NCBI GenBank assembly: GCA_937919015.1
Contig: CALFPN010000134.1
Span: 1-16,178, forward strand
DNA: 16,178 nucleotides
Direction of reading: 5' to 3'
Origin: an uncultured Clostridia bacterium
GTDB taxonomy: Bacteria > Bacillota > Clostridia > Lachnospirales > Anaerotignaceae
Part shown: in pieces, positions 6,234 through 12,328 of the stretch
Layout: each line of letters opens with the position of its first letter
Position numbering within the stretch: the first letter of the stretch is position 1
Notes under the pieces: model-generated
Seen by the model: only the letters and a program-made list of their open reading frames with translations
What the model was told of the DNA's origin: nothing
The model's database searches: none
Made by a program: the position numbers and the translations under genes

Positions 6234-7070
6234 ATGTTTTATATTGGCTGTCATCTGTCCTCCGCCAAGGGTTACATGGCCATGGGGAAGGAAGCGGTGA
6301 AGCTGGGCGGGAATGTGTTCCAGTTTTTCACCAGAAACCCCCGCGGCGGCTCTGTAAAGCCTTTGGATCTGGAAGACTTACAAAACTATAATGCATTTCA
6401 TAAGGAAAATAACTTCGGCACCCTGCTGGCCCATGCACCCTATACGATGAACCCCTGTGCGGCGAAGGAAGATTTAAGAACATTCGCCAGAAATACCATG
6501 AAGGAAGACCTGTCCCGTCTGGAGCTTTTGGAGGATGTCATGTTTAATTTCCACCCCGGCAGCCATGTGAAACAGGGGACGGAGGTGGCCATCCCCATGA
6601 TCGCCGATGTGCTGAATGAGATCATGGCCGGCGGCGGCAAAACCCCCATCCTGCTGGAAACCATGGCGGGTAAGGGCAGCGAAGTGGGCCGAACCTTTGA
6701 AGAACTGCGGGCCATCATCGACCGCGTGGAGCAGAAGGAACGGATGGGTGTTTGTCTGGATACCTGCCATGTCTATGACGGCGGCTATGATATTGTTGAA
6801 AATCTGGACGGCGTGTTAAAAGAATTTGACGATATCATCGGGCTGGACAGATTGAAAGCTATCCATCTGAACGACAGCAAGAATCCCATGGGCAGCCATA
6901 AGGACAGACATGAAAAAATCGGGGAAGGTACCCTGACGATGGAGGGCATCACGAATATCATCAACCATCCCAAGCTCATCCATCTGCCCTTTTATCTGGA
7001 AACCCCCAATGAAGCGGAGGGCTATGCCAGAGAAATCGCCCTGCTGAGAAGTTTGAGAAAGCAGGATTGA
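6234..7070 (+). CDS. nfo: Deoxyribonuclease IV (AP endonuclease, Nfo family)
   Basis: A 278-aa protein, the usual length. It is a TIM-barrel AP endonuclease that cuts DNA 5' of abasic sites and removes blocked 3' ends in base excision repair. All nine zinc ligands are present with the E. coli Nfo spacing: H67 (HAPY), H107 (HPGSH), E142 (LETMAGKGSE), D176 and H179 (CLDTCH), H211 (HLNDS), D224 and H226 (KDRH), and E256 (LETP). The start has AAGGAGGAACA upstream. It begins 11 bases after the XRE-cupin gene and ends one base before ogt, so the three are almost surely one transcript. Confidence 0.97.
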   Translation: MFYIGCHLSSAKGYMAMGKEAVKLGGNVFQFFTRNPRGGSVKPLDLEDLQNYNAFHKENNFGTLLAHAPYTMNPCAAKEDLRTFARNTMKEDLSRLELLEDVMFNFHPGSHVKQGTEVAIPMIADVLNEIMAGGGKTPILLETMAGKGSEVGRTFEELRAIIDRVEQKERMGVCLDTCHVYDGGYDIVENLDGVLKEFDDIIGLDRLKAIHLNDSKNPMGSHKDRHEKIGEGTLTMEGITNIINHPKLIHLPFYLETPNEAEGYAREIALLRSLRKQD

Positions 7071-7071
7071 T

Positions 7072-7527
7072 ATGGAAAAGATCTTTTTTTACGATACTCC
7101 TGTTGGAAAGATTTGTATCGGGGAGGAAAATGGCTCCATCACCCGTGTTACATGGACGCAGCTGCCCAAATCCTATATACAGGAAGAAACGGAACTGATT
7201 TTACGCTGCAAAAAGCAGCTGGAGGAGTATTTTGCAGGAAAGAGAAAGACCTTTGATCTGCCGCTGGCACCAAAGGGCACGGCTTTTCAGCAGAGAGTCT
7301 GGAAGGCTCTGCAGGACATTCCCTATGGGGAACTGCGTACCTATCAGGAGATCGCCCTTGCGGTGGATAACCCGAAGGGGTGTCAGGCGGTGGGCGGTGC
7401 CAATGGGAAAAATCCCATTGCCATCCTCATTCCCTGCCACAGGGTTATCGGGAAGGATGGCAGCATGACGGGGTATTCCGGCGGTCTGGAGAAAAAAGAA
7501 TGGCTGCTGGAATTGGAGAGAAAATAA
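7072..7527 (+). CDS. ogt: Methylated-DNA--[protein]-cysteine S-methyltransferase (Ogt/MGMT)
   Basis: A 151-aa suicide repair protein that moves alkyl groups from O6-alkylguanine (and O4-alkylthymine) to its own cysteine. The active-site motif IPCHRVIG carries the acceptor Cys122. Before it are the DNA-binding helix region (RVWKALQDIPYGELRTYQEIA) and the VGGANGKNPIAI asparagine hinge. The N-terminal about 65 residues are a short ribonuclease-like domain, and there is no Ada regulatory domain. It follows nfo by one base, with a weak GCAGGA ribosome-binding site inside the nfo end, suggesting translational coupling. The neighbours point to a base-damage repair operon. Confidence 0.95.
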   Translation: MEKIFFYDTPVGKICIGEENGSITRVTWTQLPKSYIQEETELILRCKKQLEEYFAGKRKTFDLPLAPKGTAFQQRVWKALQDIPYGELRTYQEIALAVDNPKGCQAVGGANGKNPIAILIPCHRVIGKDGSMTGYSGGLEKKEWLLELERK

Positions 7528-7556
7528 ATCTATGAATATATAAGGAGGGTATGATT

Positions 7557-8279
7557 ATGGCAACACCTCATATTTCTGCCGAAAAAGGCGATTTTGCAAA
7601 AACCGTATTGATGCCCGGAGATCCTCTCCGTGCTAAATTTATTGCAGAAAATTTTCTGGAAAATCCCGTTCTGGTGAATAATGTGCGGGGCGTGCAGGGG
7701 TATACAGGCACCTACAAAGGCACAAGGGTTTCTGTTATGGCCAGCGGTATGGGCTGCCCTTCCATTGGCATTTACAGCTATGAGCTGTTTGCCTTTTACG
7801 GTGTGGAAAACATCATTCGCGTGGGCTCCGCAGGGGCCTTGTCGGAACATCTGAAAGTCCGTGATATCGTGGCGGGGATCGGCTCTAACACAGATTCCAA
7901 TTATGCAGCCCAGTATGGCATGCCCGGCACATTGGCGCCGACGGCAGATTATACCCTCCTTTCCACAGCAGTGGAAGCGGCGCAGGAAAGAGGAATTGAA
8001 ATGCATGTGGGGAATCTCCTCTGCTCCGATGTGTTCTATGGCGAAGGCGGTAAGGAAAAAACGCTGGAATGGGGGAAAATGGGCACACTGGCTGTGGAAA
8101 TGGAATCCACTGCCCTGTATCTGAATGCGGCAAGACTGGGCAAACGTGCGCTGGTTATCTGCACCATTTCCGACCACCTGGTGACGGGAGAAGAGACCAC
8201 TGCCGAAGAACGCCAGAATACTTTTACACAGATGATGGAGATCGCTTTGGAAACAGCGGTACGCATGGAAGCCAAATAA
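7557..8279 (+). CDS. deoD: Purine-nucleoside phosphorylase, DeoD type
   Basis: A 240-aa protein of the hexameric bacterial PNP family, which splits purine (deoxy)nucleosides with phosphate to free base and (deoxy)ribose-1-phosphate. Motifs include MATPHI at the N-terminus with H5, GDPLRAKF (21-28), R44, RVGSAG (88-93), VEMES (180-184) for ribose binding and ISDH with D206 as general acid. The first ATG (7551) is only two bases from AAGGAGG, whereas ATG 7557 has eight-base spacing and gives the standard MATPHI N-terminus. It starts 29 bases after ogt with no terminator between, so it probably belongs to the same transcript. I see no clear terminator after it. Confidence 0.95.
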   Translation: MATPHISAEKGDFAKTVLMPGDPLRAKFIAENFLENPVLVNNVRGVQGYTGTYKGTRVSVMASGMGCPSIGIYSYELFAFYGVENIIRVGSAGALSEHLKVRDIVAGIGSNTDSNYAAQYGMPGTLAPTADYTLLSTAVEAAQERGIEMHVGNLLCSDVFYGEGGKEKTLEWGKMGTLAVEMESTALYLNAARLGKRALVICTISDHLVTGEETTAEERQNTFTQMMEIALETAVRMEAK

Positions 8280-8356
8280 GAGACAAAAGTTTCCGGTAAG
8301 GAATCAAAAATTATGGTCGATATAAGATATTTTTATGGAGAACGATAGTGTGATTA

Positions 8357-8386
8357 TTGACAAATCCGCATTTTTCTTGGTAGAAT
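8357..8386 (+). promoter_or_regulatory. Sigma-A promoter of the CofE-like gene
   Basis: A perfect TTGACA (8357-8362), an 18-base spacer and TAGAAT (8381-8386) preceded by TGG. This predicts a leader of about 110 bases. Confidence 0.82.
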
Positions 8387-8439
8387 GAAGTAGTCGGTGA
8401 TCGAAGTTATTTCATCACACTTTGACTTAGAAATTTGCC

Positions 8440-8467
8440 AACGATCCCGCCGAAAGACGGGATCGTT
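8440..8467 (+). promoter_or_regulatory. Leader hairpin ahead of the CofE-like gene
   Basis: AACGATCCCG (8440-8449) pairs with CGGGATCGTT (8458-8467) around a GAAA-type loop, ten base pairs. The following bases (CTACTTTTC) are a poor terminator tail, so an mRNA-stabilising hairpin or partial attenuator is more likely. I do not match it to a known riboswitch. The rest of 8280-8504 holds only the promoter and the ribosome-binding site. Confidence 0.6.
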
Positions 8468-8504
8468 CTACTTTTCAAACGTATATATCAGGAGGTATTA
8501 CATT

Positions 8505-9686
8505 ATGGCAGGTACAATTTCCAGAGGTATTAAAGCACCCATCATCCGCGAAGGCGATGATATCGTTAAAATCGTAGTAGATTCCGTTCTGAAAGCAGCG
8601 GAAGAAGATGGCTTCAAACTGCAGGAAAGAGACGTTATTTCTGTAACAGAAGCAGTTGTTGCCCGTGCAGCAGGTAACTATGCAAAAACAGAAGATATCG
8701 CAGCAGACGTAAAAGCAAAACTGGGCGGTGAAACAGTTGGTGTTGTATTCCCCATCCTCAGCAGAAACCGTTTTGCGATCTGCCTGAGAGGGATCGCAAA
8801 AGGCGCGAAAAAAGTCGTACTGATGCTGAGCTATCCTTCCGACGAAGTAGGTAACCACCTGTTCGATATGGACGTACTGGATGAAAGCGGCGTAAATCCT
8901 TACACAGACGTACTGTCTCTGGATGAATACCGCAAAGCATTCGGCTACATCAAACACCCCTTCACAGGCGTTGACTATGTAGAATACTACAAAGGCCTGA
9001 TCGAAGAAGAAGGCGCAGAAGCAGAAATCGTATTCGCAAACCATGCGGAAGCGATCGTAAACTATACAAAGAACGTACTGTGCTGTGATATCCACACAAG
9101 AGAACGTTCCAGAAGACGTATTCTGGCAAAAGGCGGCGAAAAAGTTCTGACACTGGCTGATATCCTGAATGCACCCGTAAACGGCAGCGGTTTCAATGCG
9201 GAATACGGTCTCTTGGGTTCCAACAAAGCAACAGAAGGCACAGTAAAACTGTTCCCCAACAACGCACAGGAAGTTGCGGAAAACATCCAGAAAGAAGTTC
9301 TGGCTCGCACAGGCGTGAAAGTAGAAGCAATGATCTACGGCGATGGTGCATTCAAAGATCCCGTAGGCAAAATCTGGGAACTGGCTGACCCCGTTGTTGG
9401 TGCCGGCTATACAGACGGCCTGATTGGTCTGCCCAACGAACTGAAACTGAAATATCTGGCAGATAATGACTTTGCAGATCTGAGCGGCGAAGCTCTGGCA
9501 GATGCCATCAAAGCTGCCATCAAAGAAAAAGAAGGCGACCTGAAAGGCAACATGGCTTCCGAAGGTACAACACCTCGCCGCCTGACAGACCTGATCGGCT
9601 CCCTGTGTGACCTGACATCCGGTTCCGGTGATAAAGGTACACCCATCGTTCTGGTTCAGAACTACTTCAACAACTACGCGAACTGA
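8505..9686 (+). CDS. Coenzyme F420-0:L-glutamate ligase-like (CofE-family) protein
   Basis: A 393-aa soluble protein. The N-terminus (RGIKAPIIREGDDI, then a helix and VISVTEAVVARAAGN) matches the CofE/F420 gamma-glutamyl ligase fold, in which the enzyme adds glutamate to F420-0 with GTP. Further blocks are GVVFPILSRNRFAICLRGIAKG, CCDIHTRERSR, MIYGDGAFKDPVGKIWELADPVV and a C-terminal SGSGDKGTPIVLV. It is longer than archaeal CofE (about 250 aa) and no F420 biosynthesis gene is near, so its substrate in this organism is doubtful. The start is ATG 8505 after AGGAGG; an in-frame upstream start would run through the leader hairpin. Nearly exclusive GAA, AAA, ACA and CTG codons, a strong promoter and a terminator suggest high expression. 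Confidence 0.75.
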   Translation: MAGTISRGIKAPIIREGDDIVKIVVDSVLKAAEEDGFKLQERDVISVTEAVVARAAGNYAKTEDIAADVKAKLGGETVGVVFPILSRNRFAICLRGIAKGAKKVVLMLSYPSDEVGNHLFDMDVLDESGVNPYTDVLSLDEYRKAFGYIKHPFTGVDYVEYYKGLIEEEGAEAEIVFANHAEAIVNYTKNVLCCDIHTRERSRRRILAKGGEKVLTLADILNAPVNGSGFNAEYGLLGSNKATEGTVKLFPNNAQEVAENIQKEVLARTGVKVEAMIYGDGAFKDPVGKIWELADPVVGAGYTDGLIGLPNELKLKYLADNDFADLSGEALADAIKAAIKEKEGDLKGNMASEGTTPRRLTDLIGSLCDLTSGSGDKGTPIVLVQNYFNNYAN

Positions 9687-9690
9687 TTTT

Positions 9691-9750
9691 ATAGGGCTTT
9701 CCTCTATAGCCCTATACGCAAAAAAGACCGAGAAAACTCGGTCTTTTTTT
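9691..9750. terminator. Tandem hairpins ending in a bidirectional intrinsic terminator
   Basis: First hairpin: ATAGGGCT (9691-9698) with AGCCCTAT (9708-9715). Second, the terminator: GACCGAG (9726-9732) with CTCGGTC (9737-9743), an AAAA loop, A6 before and T7 after. The flanks allow it to work for the CofE-like gene and, from the other side, for transcripts passing folT. Confidence 0.9.
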
Positions 9751-9761
9751 ATGCAATAAAT

Positions 9762-9917
9762 ATTTGTTTCCGCCAAAGCGAAGGCTTGGGCAAATGGGGG
9801 TCCTAGGGGAATCATTCCCCTAGCGGGAGTTTGAGATACGCACCGCCGAACAGATGCGGCGGTTGCCCGTAGGGCAAGGTTTGCGTAGCAAATCCTGCTT
9901 GAACAGGAACCCTCAAA
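9762..9917. repeat. Multi-hairpin intergenic element, possible repeat family member
   Basis: Six short hairpins lie almost end to end: GCCAAAGC/GCTTGGGC (9772-9791, one mismatch), CTAGGGGAA/TTCCCCTAG (9803-9823), ACCGCCG/CGGCGGT (9842-9863), TTGCCC-GTA-GGGCAA (9863-9877), TTTGC-GTA-GCAAA (9880-9892) and TCCTG/CAGGA (9893-9908). The last four are closed by TTTGAG (9830-9835) with CTCAAA (9912-9917), which touches the folT stop codon. TACGCA (9837-9842) can also pair with TGCGTA (9882-9887). Only one copy is in the window, so repeat status is inference. Confidence 0.6.
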
Positions 9918-10422
9918 TTGTTGCTTTCAGCTGAGGCACATAATTTGCCAGCAGTCGGATGACAATGATCTCTACAATGCCCATGCCGACAGCCTGCCCC
10001 AGTCTGGGAATCATCACGGCGATAAACGGCGTACCGTACATGATAGAGATCCATAATGTGTTCAGTAAAATCGTTCCCACGATCTCGGAAAACAGCACTG
10101 CCGCCACAATATGTGGCATATCCTGTTTTGTCTGCAGGAAGAAGCCGTAGCCAAAGGCAGTGATGAAGGCCGTCAGCGTAAAGCCGGGGAAGAATGCAGC
10201 ACTGGAAAGCAGCGTTGCGCCGATGATATCGGCAACCACCCCTGTCAGTCCTGCGCTCATGGGCCCCAAGAGCATCCCGGCCATGGCAATGGGTACAAAG
10301 GCAAAGCCGATTCTCAGGTTCCAAAGATTGATGGAAAGGCAGCGGGAAAGGACGATCTGCATCGCTGCCAGCATGGCCATCAATACAATGCGGTGGGTAG
10401 TGGAAATTTGCTTTTCTGTCAT
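9913..10422 (-). CDS. folT: Folate-family ECF transporter S component (FolT)
   Basis: A 169-aa membrane protein of about six helices. It is the substrate-binding subunit of an energy-coupling-factor importer and needs the shared EcfA/A'/T module, which is not in this window. The FolT pattern is clear: VLSRCLSI followed by LRIGFAFVPIAMAGMLLGP, a G-VADIIGA-L block, AAFFPGFTLTAFITAFGYG and a late LLNTLWISIMYG stretch. A THF riboswitch in the leader supports folate as the substrate. The ribosome-binding site AAAAAGGAGG is separated from the ATG by a T-rich eight-base spacer and lies in the 3' arm of a regulatory hairpin. The stop codon overlaps the edge of the multi-hairpin element. Confidence 0.93.
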   Translation of the reverse strand: MTEKQISTTHRIVLMAMLAAMQIVLSRCLSINLWNLRIGFAFVPIAMAGMLLGPMSAGLTGVVADIIGATLLSSAAFFPGFTLTAFITAFGYGFFLQTKQDMPHIVAAVLFSEIVGTILLNTLWISIMYGTPFIAVMIPRLGQAVGMGIVEIIVIRLLANYVPQLKATI

Positions 10423-10423
10423 T

Positions 10424-10560
10424 AAAAAAACCTCCTTTTTGTTTTTTCAACAGAAACAGGAGGGTATTTTTGTATTTACGAACAAAAACCCCTCTATTAT
10501 CACAACGCAAATACGTCCTGTTTTGAAAAACAGGTCTGGCTGTATGGATAACAAAGAGGC
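10424..10560 (-). promoter_or_regulatory. THF riboswitch expression platform: three mutually exclusive hairpins
   Basis: Reading the minus strand. (A) CCTCT and TTATC (10559-10547) pair with GATAA and AGAGG (10501-10491), enclosing CCTGTTTT/AAAACAGG (10534-10517), followed by GG and T5: a terminator. (B) GAGGG (10494-10490) and TTTTTGT (10488-10482) pair with ACAAAAA (10473-10467) and CCCTC (10464-10460). (C) CCTCC (10463-10459) pairs with the ribosome-binding GGAGG (10435-10431), followed by T7. B conflicts with both A and C. The pairings are seen; which state THF favours is inference. Confidence 0.7.
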
Positions 10561-10584
10561 TATACCGTTCATCTTCATTATGGA

Positions 10585-10690
10585 AACAGCGGGATGCGGG
10601 TTCTGCACCGCAAAAGGTCAAAGCCTTTTTTCGTTCCGATGACAACTCCCCGTCCACCGGACACTTCACGCGCAAAGCCCTACTCTGTGT
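10585..10690 (-). promoter_or_regulatory. Tetrahydrofolate (THF) riboswitch aptamer
   Basis: On the minus strand the class-I THF blocks occur in order: AGAGTAG (10686-10680), GCGTGAAGTGT (10671-10661), GGGGAGTTGTC (10651-10641), AACGAA (10635-10630), GCGGTG (10611-10606) and GCATCCCGCT (10597-10588). Stems: P1 ACAG/CTGT (10688-10685 with 10589-10586), P2 GGGCTTTGC/GCAGAACCC (10680-10672 with 10606-10598), P3 CCGGTGGAC/GTCATCGG (10660-10652 with 10643-10636), P4 AAAAGG/CCTTTT (10629-10624 with 10617-10612). It precedes folT, its classical target. Confidence 0.9.
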
Positions 10691-10700
10691 ATTTGCACAA

Positions 10701-10716
10701 GGCGACAAAAATCGCC
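10701..10716 (-). promoter_or_regulatory. 5'-end hairpin of the folT leader
   Basis: GGCGA (10716-10712) pairs with TCGCC (10705-10701) close to the predicted transcript start. It is probably an mRNA-protecting stem ahead of the aptamer. Confidence 0.45.
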
Positions 10717-10726
10717 CTGCGGTTTT

Positions 10727-10755
10727 ATTCTAGTACGATTATTCCCATTTGTAAA
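10727..10755 (-). promoter_or_regulatory. Sigma-A promoter of the folT leader
   Basis: On the minus strand TTTACA (10755-10750), a 17-base spacer and TAGAAT (10732-10727). It lies between the stop codon of the upstream gene and the riboswitch, giving folT its own transcript. Confidence 0.75.
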
Positions 10756-10776
10756 GAGCAAATTATTCGCGGTTCT

Positions 10777-11358
10777 TTATTTCTGCGGAATAAAGGTGCG
10801 CAGAAACTGATATTTGGAATCGAAGGAGCCTGCCAGCATGATCTTGTCTGCGCCCACGCCGTATTCCTTTGTCAGTTTGCCGAACAGTCTGTCGCTTTCC
10901 ATGAATCCCCCTTCCAGAAAACAGAAGCAGGCCGCAAAGGCACCTTCTTCCCCGATTTTATGAAAGTCCTTTTCCTCAAAGGAACGGATCATGTATTCGG
11001 GGCCGGGGTTCAGCTTGGAAACCAGTTCCGGCAGGTCAAAATCCAAATGGAGGAAGCCCTGAGAGCAGTAATACATGGCCAGAATAAAGTCGAAAAGGTC
11101 ATCCTCTGTGGCAAAATGCAGGGAATAGTCTGCAGGTCTTTCCGCATCGCCCACGAAGCAGCTGAACCAGGGTGCCTGCGGTGCCAGAAAGGATGTCATG
11201 TAGAGTTTTTTTGTCAGGGGTTCTGCCGTATCAATGGCAAAAACCAGTGTATTTGTGGTGGAAGTTTTTACGATGGGCAGTTTGTGCTTTTTTGCCCTTG
11301 CCAGCAATGTTTCGGATGCGCCGAAAAAGCGGATACCGTCTGTATGAAAACCGAGCAT
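10777..11358 (-). CDS. Conserved-looking protein of unknown function, 193 aa
   Basis: I do not recognise the family. It is a soluble mixed alpha/beta protein with no signal peptide or membrane segment. It begins MLGFHTDGIRFFG, followed by a basic helix (ETLLARAKKHK) and a strand PIVKTSTTNTLVFAID. Later come a W-F-S-C-F stretch at 64-68, an acidic segment EDDLFDFILAMYYC at 85-98, a CFCF run at 144-147 and a closing LAGSFDSKYQFLRTF. Five cysteines are present but no clear metal-binding motif. The start is well supported (AAGGAGAG six bases upstream of ATG) and it has its own promoter. It ends about 20 bases before the folT promoter with no obvious terminator, so read-through into the folT leader is possible. 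Confidence 0.7.
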   Translation of the reverse strand: MLGFHTDGIRFFGASETLLARAKKHKLPIVKTSTTNTLVFAIDTAEPLTKKLYMTSFLAPQAPWFSCFVGDAERPADYSLHFATEDDLFDFILAMYYCSQGFLHLDFDLPELVSKLNPGPEYMIRSFEEKDFHKIGEEGAFAACFCFLEGGFMESDRLFGKLTKEYGVGADKIMLAGSFDSKYQFLRTFIPQK

Positions 11359-11404
11359 GAAAATCTCTCCTTTTTTCTTTTAAAATGCGGAATTTATTGT
11401 AATA

Positions 11405-11433
11405 AATGTACCACATGGGAGAAATCCTTTCAA
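11405..11433 (-). promoter_or_regulatory. Sigma-A promoter of the 193-aa protein
   Basis: On the minus strand TTGAAA (11433-11428), a 17-base spacer ending TGG, and TACATT (11410-11405), about 45 bases ahead of the start codon. Confidence 0.65.
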
Positions 11434-11480
11434 GAGAATCCTTTTTTGTCCGAGAAATCTGGTGGGAATAGGCAAAAACA

Positions 11481-11510
11481 TTGACAGTATATGGTATGGG
11501 GGGCTATAAT
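11481..11510 (+). promoter_or_regulatory. Sigma-A promoter of the SufC/SufB operon
   Basis: A perfect TTGACA (11481-11486), an 18-base spacer containing a G6 run, and a perfect TATAAT (11505-11510). The leader is about 95 bases. Confidence 0.85.
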
Positions 11511-11520
11511 AAAAAATAGT

Positions 11521-11590
11521 GTTTTCTGTCTTTTTTTGGGCAGGAAAGACAATATAAAGGGAAGAAAACTGTTTCTCAGAGAAATATTTC
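11521..11590 (+). promoter_or_regulatory. Structured leader and palindromes ahead of the SufC-like gene
   Basis: Nested pairing is visible: GTTTTCT (11521-11527) with AGAAAAC (11563-11569), and inside it GTCTTT (11528-11533) with AAAGAC (11545-11550). Two overlapping palindromes follow: TTTCTC-A-GAGAAA (11572-11584) and GAAATATTTC (11581-11590). They could be an RNA structure or operators; I do not match them to a known iron-sulfur regulator site. Confidence 0.45.
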
Positions 11591-11611
11591 ATAAACAGGA
11601 GGAATCATAAT

Positions 11612-12328
11612 ATGCTGGAACTGAAGAATATCTGCTTCTCTGCGGATGGCAAACAGATTCTGAATAACGTTAATCTGACCATCGATGACAGAAAATTCAT
11701 CGTGATCACAGGCCCCAACGGCAGCGGCAAATCCACGCTGGCAAAAATCATTGCCGGTATCGTAACCCCTGACAGCGGTCAGATCATTCTGGATGGTCAG
11801 GATATCACAAACATGAACATCACAGAACGCGCCCAGGCAGGCATCAGCTTTGCCTTCCAGCAGCCCGTTCGTTTCAAAGGCGTAACCGTAAAAGACCTGA
11901 TCACACTGGCCAGCGGCAAAGAACTGTCCACAGCGGCAGCTTGTGAATATCTGGCGGAAGTTGGCATGTGCGCAAAAGATTATATCGACCGTGAAGTAAA
12001 TTCCAGCCTGTCCGGCGGGGAACTGAAACGTATCGAAATTGCGACGGTTATGGCAAGAAAAACAAAACTGACTCTGTTCGATGAACCAGAAGCAGGCATC
12101 GACCTGTGGAGCTTCAAAAATCTGATTGACGTATTTGAAAAAATGCACGAAGAAATTCAGGGCTCCATTATGATCATTTCCCACCAGGAAAGAATTCTGG
12201 ATATTGCCGATCAGGTCGTTCTCTTGAGCGGCGGCGAAGTAAAACAGATCGGTACAAAAGAAGAAGTGCTGCCCGGTCTGTTTGGTCTGGAAACAGGCTG
12301 CAGAGTTTTGATGGGAGGTAACAAATAA
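11612..12328 (+). CDS. SufC-like ABC ATPase of a minimal SUF (Sms) iron-sulfur cluster system
   Basis: A 238-aa soluble ABC ATPase. Walker A is GPNGSGKST (34-42), the Q-loop is at Q84 (FAFQQP), the signature is LSGGELKR (133-140), Walker B is LTLFDEPEAGID (153-164) and the H-loop is SHQ (190-192). FDEPEAGID and the short length are typical of SufC rather than importer ATPases, and no permease is nearby. SufC drives shape changes of a SufB-type scaffold during iron-sulfur cluster assembly; the next gene is that scaffold. The ribosome-binding site is AGGAGG. The stop shares its last base with the next start (TAATG), so the two proteins are translationally coupled at roughly 1:1. Codons are strongly biased toward GAA, AAA and CTG. 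Confidence 0.92.
   Translation: MLELKNICFSADGKQILNNVNLTIDDRKFIVITGPNGSGKSTLAKIIAGIVTPDSGQIILDGQDITNMNITERAQAGISFAFQQPVRFKGVTVKDLITLASGKELSTAAACEYLAEVGMCAKDYIDREVNSSLSGGELKRIEIATVMARKTKLTLFDEPEAGIDLWSFKNLIDVFEKMHEEIQGSIMIISHQERILDIADQVVLLSGGEVKQIGTKEEVLPGLFGLETGCRVLMGGNK

Noticed and set aside
8397..8504. Upstream in-frame extension of the CofE-like gene
   Set aside because: It would translate the leader hairpin and begin near the transcript start; ATG 8505 has AGGAGG at good spacing and begins the conserved sequence.
8475..9815. Very long (446 codons) minus-strand frame opposite the CofE-like gene
   Set aside because: It is open because the sense gene uses biased codons; the protein is Cys/Phe rich without motifs and reads across a terminator.
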